From positions 124,001 through 188,000 of the forward strand of contig KE561265.1 in the NCBI GenBank assembly GCA_000442015.1: a stretch of 64,000 bases of DNA, in the 5' to 3' direction. Both the position numbers and the translations under genes were made by a program. This DNA comes from Rozella allomycis CSF55. Its lineage: Eukaryota; Rozellomycota. Below, one piece after another: positions 10,621-19,420 of this stretch (positions within the stretch are counted from its first letter, which is position 1; each line of letters begins with the position of its first letter). The notes beneath the pieces are model-generated. The model searched no databases. It was given only the letters and a program-made list of their open reading frames with translations, and had not been told where the DNA came from.

Positions 10621-11765
10621 TTATTGGGCCCTTAGCTTTGATATCTTTTCGGAATGATTCTTAGAATATTTTGAGAAACCGCTTTTGTGAACTAATAAGG
10701 GTAGTTCTTTCCCTATCAAATAGAGCTTGTTGACATTATCCATATCGAAATCCGTATCTTCTCTATTAATAAATTTCTGATACGCATAAACGTAGGCAGT
10801 CATAAAAGCATCATGCATTGAAGAATGTGGTTCTGATGATTTACCCACAGTCATTACATGGTGCGAGATCGTTTCATCTTTTTTAATCTTTTTATGCTTC
10901 AAATTTTCATCCGAGTCCAATACTTGTTGTATATTATGAGACAAATCACATCTTTCATTGGAGCAATGACCATGATTCGCAAATGATTGGCATAATTGAT
11001 TCTTTACTTTTATTTCAGGAGCAATAGGCTCTTGAATGTAGATATCTTCAATTGTCAAAAACACTGGCGTTTCGATTCGGGAGGAATGTCTTTCGCTAAT
11101 TAAAGGACAAACAAATAATTACTATTTGTGATATAAATAAGATAGAAATGACTTTTCTTCTCGAGTATTGTAATCAGATACATATTTCGTGTCATGCACT
11201 CCACCAAACATGTCGTAAAGGTCAGCAACAAATGACTCTAGGTTTTTGGGCAAAGGTAGATAAAAATAGTTATATAAAAACATTAGATCCAAAAGACCGT
11301 TATGAACTACAATTTTTTTCTTAAATTTCACCAGTTCTTCCACCAATGGGCTGATTGGATTGGACTGGTCACCACCGTAAGATATTCCATTTTCTATTTG
11401 ATAATTAAAGTCAAAACCGTTCTTCAATAAAAATTTCAAAGCAGACGAGGAAACGGAATATTCTTTTTCTTTGAAAAGCATAAATTCAACGTTAAAGTAA
11501 GTATTATCTGGAGACACAATACAAAATGCCAAAGAAAACAATGCATGATTTTCAACCAATGTTTTTAAGTAATTATAACGTTCCTGAATATTGCTATCTT
11601 ACATTTAAATAGATCTTACGACAAGCGTGTTAGTTTGGGATCACCAAGACCAGAAAACTCTGTGTCCACTGAAATATAAGATGCTTTATGAATTTTTTCC
11701 AAGATTATTGGACTGTATACATGAACATTATGCCTTGTTACGACATAGGACGAGTTTTGTGTCAT
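10621..11765 (-). CDS. TOE1: TOE1-like CAF1-family 3' exonuclease with CCCH zinc finger
   Basis: Nuclear DEDD deadenylase that matures snRNA and other small RNA 3' ends. About 363 aa, two introns (26 and 27 nt). The first exon carries the DE pair in ISVDTEFSGLGDPK. The next block VVHNGLLDLMFLYNYF has the third acidic residue, and MHDAFMTAYVYA gives the last His-Asp. Between them is one CCCH finger (LCQSFANHGHCSNERCDLSH), an arrangement typical of TOE1 and not of POP2/CNOT7. The start codon is only 16 bp from the divergent ALKBH1-like gene. Confidence 0.88.
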
Positions 11766-11781
11766 CCAAGCCACGTATTTT
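11766..11781. promoter_or_regulatory. 16-bp divergent intergenic spacer (TOE1 / ALKBH1-like)
   Basis: Only 16 bp lie between the ATG of TOE1 (minus) and the ATG of the ALKBH1-like gene (plus). Promoter elements and 5' UTRs must overlap the neighbouring coding sequence, so the pair probably shares a bidirectional promoter. Inference from spacing. Confidence 0.5.
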
Positions 11782-12903
11782 ATGCGCCTTCCAGTTTTAG
11801 CGCCTGGCGAGATTCCTGCCCCTGAGAAGTATATTCCAAGAAAAGGGGTAGAATCTAGAGTTCCTATGAACCATACTGCATTCAGAATCGCTGAAAGACG
11901 TTATAAAGGAAGAAAGACGCCAATAGATTTTTCTCAAGTTATAGATCCGAGAAAAGGACATGAGCTTCTTGAAAAAATGGAATATAAAGTATCCAAAGAA
12001 TATAAATGGAAAGATTTTGGAAACCGAGCTTTTGGCGCGTGGAGTGTTAAAGGGATGCCAGGTTTTATAGTAATTCCAGAAGCACTAAACGAGCAGGAAC
12101 AAAAAGAACTTGCAAAAAAATGTTATACTTCTTATATAGAGCCTCCAAATTTGAATAGTTTAGATAGAATTTTCAGTATTCCATCAAAAGGCCTTTGGAA
12201 ATCCATGGTAGAAAACACTCCAATTTATGAATATGAAAAATCAGAAAATGAATCATCAGGTTATGACACTGACGTTCCTTATGCGACACAGTATAAAAAT
12301 GACAAAAGGAAAAAGAAAGAAACACCCGTTGTAGATGTCGAAAATGCTATTAGAAGACTTCGTTGGATTATTCTTGGATATCCATATAATTGGTACACTA
12401 AAGAATATGATTTTAATTCCACATTTAAAGCTGTGCCTTTGGAGCTGAATTTAATTTGCAAGACTCTTTCTGAAATGCTAGGATTTGGGCCATATGAAGC
12501 AGAGGCTGGAATTGTAAATTTTTATCAAGAAAAAGACACTTTGATGGGTCATGTTGATAGATCTGAAAAGAATATGAATGCGCCTCTATTCTCCATAAGG
12601 TAATTCCATTATTTTCTTTTACAAAGTTTGGGACAGTCAGCCATTTTTCTCATAGGAGGAAAAACTAGAGAAGATCCTGTAATTCCAATTCTGCTTCGTT
12701 CTGGTGATATCGCTATTCTCTCAGGTGAAAGTCGATGGTTTTATCATGGCGTACCAAGAATTATAGAAAACTCATTGCCAGAGTATTTTATGGACTGCTG
12801 TGACTGTGGAAATGAAGAAAACCATTCTTTCGACTGTTGGAAATTAGTTAGTCACTATCTCAAGGGTACAAGATTAAATATTAATATTCGTCAAGTTAAT
12901 TAA
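11782..12903 (+). CDS. ALKBH1: AlkB-family 2-oxoglutarate/Fe(II) dioxygenase, ALKBH1 type
   Basis: Demethylase for tRNA or DNA N-methyl adducts, often nuclear and mitochondrial. About 364 aa with one 27-nt intron (about 12600-12626). Iron ligands: HVD in MGHVDRSEKN and the distal His in WFYHGVPRI. The 2-oxoglutarate Arg lies in the C-terminal RLNINIRQVN, so the active site looks complete. The N-terminal 90 residues (PEKYIPRKGVESRVP, FSQVIDPRKGHELL) match the ALKBH1-type extension. An acidic, Lys-rich insert (about residues 150-185) precedes RRLRWIILGYPYNWYTKEYDF, which is the family nucleotide-recognition region. Confidence 0.9.
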
Positions 12904-12926
12904 ATCGAGCGCAGAATGTTTTATTA

Positions 12927-14192
12927 CTAAACTAATTCAGTATTTTGTTTAGACTTTTTTTGTAACATTAAATCTTCTTCCATCATTTTCTTTAACACGT
13001 TCTTTTCTTTTTTCAGAGTCATTGATGCTACATCAACTTTCCTTTGCCAACTCTTCATTTTATGAGCTAAATCATTAGCAAGTGCTTTTTCTACAACATA
13101 TTCCAACACCTAATTTTATACATTTCATAAGTTAACCTCTGGAACTTTAAAGTCTTCCATCTGTTGCTTTAAGTGTTTATTTAATTTGCTGGCTTGATCT
13201 CGCGCATCCATGACTTGATTTGTTTCAATCTCAAGTTTTTGAATTAAATCCGTTCTTTGGGAAATATCATTTTGAATCGATGAGTTTTTATCCATTAATC
13301 GCGAAAGCTCTTTCTATCAATGTTATACAATTATCGTCCCTACTTTGTATTTTGCCAAAATCTGTGCAATGTTTCCTGCTTGCATTTTCAATTTTAATAG
13401 TTCATTATTTCTTTCTTCTATTTTCGACAGATACTGTTGATTCTCTATTTTTAATTGATCAAAATCAATGGCATGTAAAACTTCACCCATTTCCTCCTTT
13501 TGTCGAAGTTGGGTTTGTAATTTTTGTTTTTGAACTTTCAAAGTAGAATTCTTCAGCCTTGTCTTTTCAATGAATGTTTCCTGTTTTAAGGCATTAACTA
13601 AACCAATACTTTTATTTTTAGCTGGTCTTCAATGTATTTTACAACTCTTTCGGCGATTAATTTACCTGTTCTTGCATTTCTCATTTGAAGGACTTCTTTT
13701 TTGAATTCAATTGTTGTCTTTTTTAATTCAGTGTTTCTTCCATCTATTTCTTCAATTTCCGCCTAATTCAGAATCCTACCGAAAATATACCTTGTATCCA
13801 TCAATAATCCTTTCCCATTTTTCAATTTCTTTATCAATTTCATCTTTCAATTCTTCAACTTCCCTAATGGATACCTCTGCTTTTTGCTCAGGTGTCAATG
13901 TTATTGTTGATTCTGATTCCTTTGTCTTCTCATTTTTCTTCTTTTTTGATCTTTCGTTTTTTTGATTTCCCCCATCTTTTTGAGCAGTGTCTGATTTTGT
14001 TGTTTCATTGTTTTCTCCATCATGCTTTGATGTCGATAAATTCACTCGGGCAAGATGTGATTCAAATAAATCATTCTCGGTTTCTAAAAGTATCACTTTC
14101 TTCTCATAGTCGTTATAAAGCTTCAATAATTCTTCATCTGACAGGTTCTCTAGAAATAAGGTGTCTGTTATGGCGATTTCGGTGTCTGTCAT
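12927..14192 (-). CDS. CCDC113: Cilia/flagella coiled-coil protein CFAP263 (CCDC113)
   Basis: Component of the motile axoneme and centriolar satellites that works with CFAP184/CCDC96. About 383 aa (human 377), four introns (27-30 nt). Acidic/basic N-terminus, then LTPEQKAEVSIREVEELKDE, the signature LQTQLRQKEEMGEVLHAIDF and the following DQLKIENQQYLSKIEERNNE, and a C-terminal VEKALANDLAHKMKSWQRKV that matches the animal protein closely. The longest open frame begins upstream at a TTG; I use the first in-frame ATG (14192). It implies that the organism builds a motile flagellum. Confidence 0.9.
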
Positions 14193-14316
14193 TAATTCGT
14201 TGCCATGTTCCAAAACAATTAAAAAACTAGGTGAATTCAAAAGATTAATCTTAACGAAATAAAAATACCCTCAAAGGTTACGTTTATTTTTCTGAAATCG
14301 TACATTTTACAAGGGT

Positions 14317-15199
14317 ATGTTCCTTTGGAGGTGTTTACAGTTAATCTTATTACCAATCTCTTTGGCAGAAGTGTTGCAGTATAGAGTTAGTCCCTCAACT
14401 GATCTTGTCAAGGTTTTACCTTCATTAACTCTTGGAAATCCATTATCAGAGCCTAAAATAACTGTTTACTATCTTATTCATGATGATGCTGCACAAGCAG
14501 ATTTTTTACCGACTCCAATGTATGAATGGCCCGGAAAAGCAAAGACAGTAGCGGTTATGAATCACTTTCTAGAGGAAAATACATTTAGGGGAAAATACGC
14601 TCAAAATATATACAAGGTAAGGCTTATTTGAGGGAAACATAGAAAAATACCAATGAAAAAATCAAAGAAATTGAATATCATGTTAATAATGCAAATTTAG
14701 CTAATGAACCATTGATTGTGATGGGCGTTTTTGATGAGCTAAAAGTAATGCAAATAATAATATTCAATAGAATAAAAAGGGTGTTCCAGAGTATTCCAGC
14801 ATGAAAACAGAGTTGTATGACCAACTAAATAAGGCTCAACAAGAGATTGATGCTCGTCATGTGTTTTTATTTGTTTCTTCAACTACTTTTCCATCCTTGA
14901 ATCAGTTTTATTGCTTTCCAAGTTTAAATTCATGCAATAGCGAAACCAGTTCATGCAGTGGTCATGGAACATGCATGTTACAACAATTCACAGCTCCATG
15001 TTATCGCTGCACTTGTCAATCTGGGCGTCGAGGAGATGCTTGCGAATCTACTGACTATATTTCATCTTTTCATATCGTGTTTTGGACTGTGGTTGTTTTT
15101 ATTCTTCTTGTAGCAGTTGTTGTGAATACAATGTTGAAGATTGATCTTGGAAAAGATATGTGGATGTACTCTGCTCCATCGAACAGAAAAAAAGATTAA
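14317..15199 (+). CDS. Vps3844-type vacuolar sorting membrane protein (DUF3844)
   Basis: Type I membrane protein family known in fungi, about 276 aa, with a signal peptide (LWRCLQLILLPISLA), a lumenal domain, an EGF-like cysteine cluster (SCSGHGTCMLQQFTAPCYRC then TCQSGRRGDAC), one transmembrane helix (FWTVVVFILLVAVVVNTML) and a short basic tail. The cysteine cluster directly before the single helix is the DUF3844 arrangement. Two 26-nt introns. The first 26 bases after 14316 (gtatg...acag) would also pass as an intron, but no upstream ATG exists, so I keep them as coding. Confidence 0.7.
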
Positions 15200-15220
15200 A
15201 AATAAATTTGAATACAGAAT

Positions 15221-17152
15221 TTATTTTTGAATGTTTTTATAACCAAGCAATTGATTCAATTCATTCAGCGATTCTGGAGCAGGAATAGTAATTTCATCAT
15301 CTTCTATTGGCATTTTTGCTGAAATAATTGATGGCTCTTTTGTTTTTAAGTATGCCTCCCTTTGAATTGAATGTAAATCTTTGTTTGTAACTGGAAGAAA
15401 GTTATTCAACAACTTGATCTGCTGGGATTTTTCTTTTAACAAGAATAAAATATATTTGCTGCTATCTATGTTCTTGTTATCTTTAAAGAAAGCAATCCAT
15501 TCAAGCGCATTTATACTAGACGCTCTAATAGCTTTCTTTATCAACTCATCGTTGGGATGAAGTTTACAAATTGTAAAAACTAGATCATTATTCTCACTAA
15601 ACCATTCAATGGTATTTAGAATCTCATTAAATGGCAATTGAAGAATAAGTTCCTTAAATTTCTCAAAGTGGATTTGCTGATTCATTAAATAGGATAACAC
15701 CTTAAAGTTTTTATTAGAGAGTGAAAAATTAAATATTTCTTCAAAGCTTTCAGAATCCAGTTCATTGCTATTTATGATTGAAATGGCAACAGGAGACGAA
15801 ACCATGATTGCTGTTTTTAGTAAACATAATGAATATTTTTGTTTATTTGGATTAATTGAAACAAGGCATTCTAAAAAACAAAGAGATTCAAAATCATTCA
15901 AACTATCATCAACGGGAAATTCAATTTTCAACGAGGAAACGATTTTTGCTGTTTCTTTTGGATCCAACGATATAAATTGCTTTAAATTGGAATTTATTGT
16001 TTCAATTATCTCCTTTTCCGGGTAAATCATAAGAAAGTCAAAGATTTGTCTATCTTTCAGTTCAAAGCAAGATAAAAGCGCATCCTTTAGATTGTTTAGC
16101 TTGAATGCTAAGAATTTGACCAATTTCATGTGTCGGTGAGATTTAAAATAATTCAGCCATTGAATATCATCTTCTTCTGTGAAAGAAAGTCTAATAAACA
16201 ATTTGTATGCGTGGCGTTGAAATCCTTCTTCAACAAACAATTTTACTAATTCTTTTTCTTTATCCTTTGTAAATTTACACTTTTCATAAATAAGAGAATA
16301 ATATTCTGCTCTTTTATTAGGTTTCATTAACTCAATGATTCGTATCAACATCTCCATCAACTCATCCTCTCCACTTAGCAAATCAACAGTCTTATTTGAA
16401 TTATGTTCAGCCAGTTTATTTATCAACTCATCATTACCAAGCATCAAAGTCTTGAATGGGATTGTTGAACGACAACAACTCAATTGAAATGGGTAAAGCA
16501 ATGAATGTTTAACACAATAAAGAAAATCAAATGATTTTTCAATTACAAACTCCTCCTCAATCAAATTTGAATATAAAAACTTCAAGGCTTCATTTAACAG
16601 GTCCAATTTTTGGCAAATCATTAAATGGCAATCATAAATTTTACGTTCAAGTGTCCATGAATACAAACGGTCCACATTTAAGTTGTCAAACTCGCATTCT
16701 AAAATTATTTTTTCTATCTTTTGGGCATTATTTTCACAATAATCTATCAGAATATCCAACAGCAAGGGTGACGATCGCCTGATTAAAACACTATTCTCTA
16801 AAATCAAAGAAAGCAATGAATTCTTTTGTTCAGAGTCAATTAAATCATAGAGTGTATTAAAGACTTCATAATTGTCCATTTCTATCGACAACCTTAAAAT
16901 CAATCTCACCAAAACTTCATAGTCATCGCACTGAAGATCAAAAAATTCCTTTAGATCCAACAAATGTTCGTTATCATTATTTTTTTGTGATTTCAGTGTT
17001 AGAATCAAACAATCATTCAAAAGTTCAACCAGTTCCTCTTCCGAAGTCTGTAAAATCTCTTGACGATTCTGATCATGGTATATATCATATAATTCTCGTA
17101 TTCTCTGGACAATATCAATGTTTTTTAATGTCTTCTGCAACGCTTTTGACAT
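15221..17152 (-). CDS. Unknown alpha-solenoid protein, 643 aa
   Basis: Single exon. Nearly all predicted helix with repeated helical hairpins of 30-40 residues (EVLVRLILRLSIEMDNYEVF, HAYKLFIRLSFTEEDDIQWL, NALEWIAFFKDNKNI), low in glycine, with no signal peptide, membrane span or catalytic motif. Such solenoids occur in nucleoporins, HOPS/CORVET subunits and clathrin-like coats; I cannot decide between these. The open frame extends to 17191, but that start is a TTG, so I use the first ATG at 17152 (MSKALQKTLKNIDIVQR). The divergent neighbour starts 30 bp away. Confidence 0.65.
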   Translation of the reverse strand: MSKALQKTLKNIDIVQRIRELYDIYHDQNRQEILQTSEEELVELLNDCLILTLKSQKNNDNEHLLDLKEFFDLQCDDYEVLVRLILRLSIEMDNYEVFNTLYDLIDSEQKNSLLSLILENSVLIRRSSPLLLDILIDYCENNAQKIEKIILECEFDNLNVDRLYSWTLERKIYDCHLMICQKLDLLNEALKFLYSNLIEEEFVIEKSFDFLYCVKHSLLYPFQLSCCRSTIPFKTLMLGNDELINKLAEHNSNKTVDLLSGEDELMEMLIRIIELMKPNKRAEYYSLIYEKCKFTKDKEKELVKLFVEEGFQRHAYKLFIRLSFTEEDDIQWLNYFKSHRHMKLVKFLAFKLNNLKDALLSCFELKDRQIFDFLMIYPEKEIIETINSNLKQFISLDPKETAKIVSSLKIEFPVDDSLNDFESLCFLECLVSINPNKQKYSLCLLKTAIMVSSPVAISIINSNELDSESFEEIFNFSLSNKNFKVLSYLMNQQIHFEKFKELILQLPFNEILNTIEWFSENNDLVFTICKLHPNDELIKKAIRASSINALEWIAFFKDNKNIDSSKYILFLLKEKSQQIKLLNNFLPVTNKDLHSIQREAYLKTKEPSIISAKMPIEDDEITIPAPESLNELNQLLGYKNIQK

Positions 17153-17182
17153 AAATTGGTTAGAAATTTCGTAAATTGATTC

Positions 17183-17643
17183 ATGAGTCAAGTGACCAAA
17201 GAAATACCTTATCCCCCAGAACGCCTTTTATGCTATTCAGGCGCCATTGCTCGTAAAGTTTAAACTTTAACAGCAATAGACTTTGTTTACGCTTTTCATG
17301 GAAGAGCCCTTTTGTCAGTTCCATTTTCATTGGCGGGCATTGCTTTAGGAAGCGCATATTTCTACGCAGGGTAAATTTATTCATTGATTTATACAAATAG
17401 GTGGAAATTAAGTGAATACGAATATTCCCTTGGACACAAGTTGGCTATGGGTAAATGACGATTCATTTCTTAAAAGGAACAAGCGTTGTAAGTACATGCC
17501 TCATGGTACCATACGCCATCAAGAAAATGCATCCGTCTCCCTGGATGATGGGAATGATGTCACCACTTATTGGCGCCCTTGTTTTATGGGAATCTTCGCG
17601 GCCAAGATATGAAGTTCTAAGAGTCTTAAATCTGATTAAATAA
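17183..17643 (+). CDS. Small multi-pass membrane protein (TMEM14/UPF0136-like), about 125 aa
   Basis: Reconstructed from four exons with introns of 27, 30 and 26 nt; every splice keeps the frame. Reads MSQVTKEIPYPPERLLCYSG at the start, then a glycine-rich membrane segment (SLAGIALGSAYFYAG), a second (LAMGTSVVSTCLMVPYAIKK) and a third (MMGMMSPLIGALVLWES). Glycine-rich helices of this spacing and a basic loop before PSPWMMGMM recall TMEM14, which acts in mitochondrial lipid/haem transport. The similarity is weak, so the family call is tentative. Confidence 0.5.
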
Positions 17644-17695
17644 ATCAATTCAATCAGAAACAATTATCATTAAAATTGAATTTTCCAATTTTGGA

Positions 17696-19410
17696 ATGAA
17701 AAGCTTTATTTCTACACCAATCTTCTACGTTAATGCTGGTATTATAAACATACTTGACCAAAGTAGAACCTCACATTGGCCATGCATATTCTTTGATTCT
17801 TGCCGACACTATCACAAGAGTTAGAAATTTATGCGGTGCAGAAAAGACTTTATTAGTGACTGGAACAGACGAGCATGGTCAAAAGGTATCCTTACCATGT
17901 GTACAAGTTAGATAATGCAAGCTTCTTTATCTAGAAAAATGACCCCAAAAGAATTGTGTGATCAACAAAGTGGGCATTTCCATAGATTGGCAAATATCGT
18001 AACACACAACAATGTTTTCGACTTTATAAGAACAACAGAACCGAGACATAAAGAGTCTGTTCTTCATTTCTGGGTAACTTACTTTAATCGATCTAAAACT
18101 GAATAAAATGAGAATGAATGGTGATATCTATAAGGGTAGCCACAAAGGCTGGTACTGCACAGAAGACGAAGCATTTTACACAAATGTTAAAGAAGTTACA
18201 ATTGACAACGAGAGAGTTATGGTAAGTGAAGAAACTGGGAGGCGGGTCCATATGATTGAAGAGCCGAATTATCGATTTCGACTTCCTAAATATCTTCCTG
18301 CTATCTTTGACTGGATAAAGTCCAGTCAAGCGCCTTTGGAACCCGCTGTGTATACCTCTGAAATACTTCACACCATAGAATCCCTTGAAAACGAAGATTT
18401 ATCCGTGTCTCGATGCAAGTCCCGAGTTCCATGGGGAATAGAGGTACCAGGGGATCCGGATCAAACTATCTATGTTTGGCTAGATGCTCTAATAAATTAT
18501 TTGACAGTATCAGGATACCCAAATGAAGAAAGGCTCCATTGGCCGCCTACTCATGTCATTGGCAAAGATATCTCAAAGTAAAATATCTTTATGAGTAACA
18601 AAAGATTCCATTGTATCTATTGGCCAGCTTTTTTGTTGTCTGCTGGACTCTCATTACCAAAAAAGATCATTATACATTCCCATTGGACTATGAATGGTCG
18701 GAAAATGTCAAAGAGCGATGGAAACGTTATAAATCCATTTAATGTGATTGACGCTTTTGGAGTTGATGCATTGAGATACTTTTTGCTAAAGGAGGGTTAC
18801 CTTAGAAGGGATTCAGGTAAAATTAAATAACAAAAGATATTGATATCAGTGCGAATAGTATTTCTGCAACTTATAAATCGGATTTAATGTCGTATTACGG
18901 AAACATGTTTTCAAGAATTTTCAAGACTCCATTCGTGGAGGAATTTCCTGCATTAATTGAACCGATAACAGAAAATGATAAAGAACTTTATGAAGAAATT
19001 GAAAGATGGCGTAATTATGTATTTATAGTTGGATCTTTGGATTAGTTTTGGATGCATATAACGAATGCAAGTTTTCCCAAGGTGTTTTAATAATAATGGA
19101 AATGCTTGCTAAAGTAACTTAAATCTTACGTAATTTTTAGGTTAATACTTACTTTACAGACATGAAGCCGTGGGAATTGAAACAAGAAAAAAAGATAAGT
19201 CATCTGAACAGAGTAATGTACATGACTTTTGAGAGTTTCCGTATTATATCACTTTTATTCCAACCATTGATACCAAATGCAGCTTCCAAAGTTTTAGATC
19301 ACATGGGAATATTAGACAGAAAGTTGACACCCGAAAACTTAAGAATTGGGTATGATTATAGAAACTCAAATGTTAAATCCTTGAAAGAGAATTTATTTCC
19401 CAAAAAATAA
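17696..19410 (+). CDS. MSM1: Methionyl-tRNA synthetase, mitochondrial type
   Basis: Class I synthetase charging tRNA-Met. About 508 aa in eight exons. HIGH motif as VEPHIGHAYSLILADT, connective peptide FHRLANIVTHNNVFDFIRTT then IYKGSHKGWYC, KMSKS motif in TMNGRKMSKSDGNVINP, and anticodon-binding helices ending with FTDMKPWELKQEKK. No C-terminal EMAP or GST domain, so the organellar form. Most introns are 25-28 nt AG-type. The intron at 18074-18101 must end in TG to give SVLHFWNKMRMNGDIYKG. Two others are ambiguous: 18817-18836 (20 nt, AG) or 18817-18842 (26 nt, TG), and 19011-19045 (35 nt, AG) or 19011-19039 (29 nt, TG). Confidence 0.93.
18074..18101 (+). other. Candidate GT-TG intron in MetRS (28 nt)
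   Basis: Starts gtaact and ends aaaactg, next exon aataaaatg. Removing exactly these 28 nt joins LHFW to NKMRMNGDIYKG with the same number of residues as in MetRS relatives. The only nearby AG acceptor (39 nt) leads to an immediate stop. Confidence 0.75.
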
Positions 19411-19420
19411 AACAATAACT

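Noticed and set aside
12927-14240. Start of CFAP263 at 14240
   Set aside because: That codon is TTG; the first in-frame ATG is at 14192 and gives the family length.
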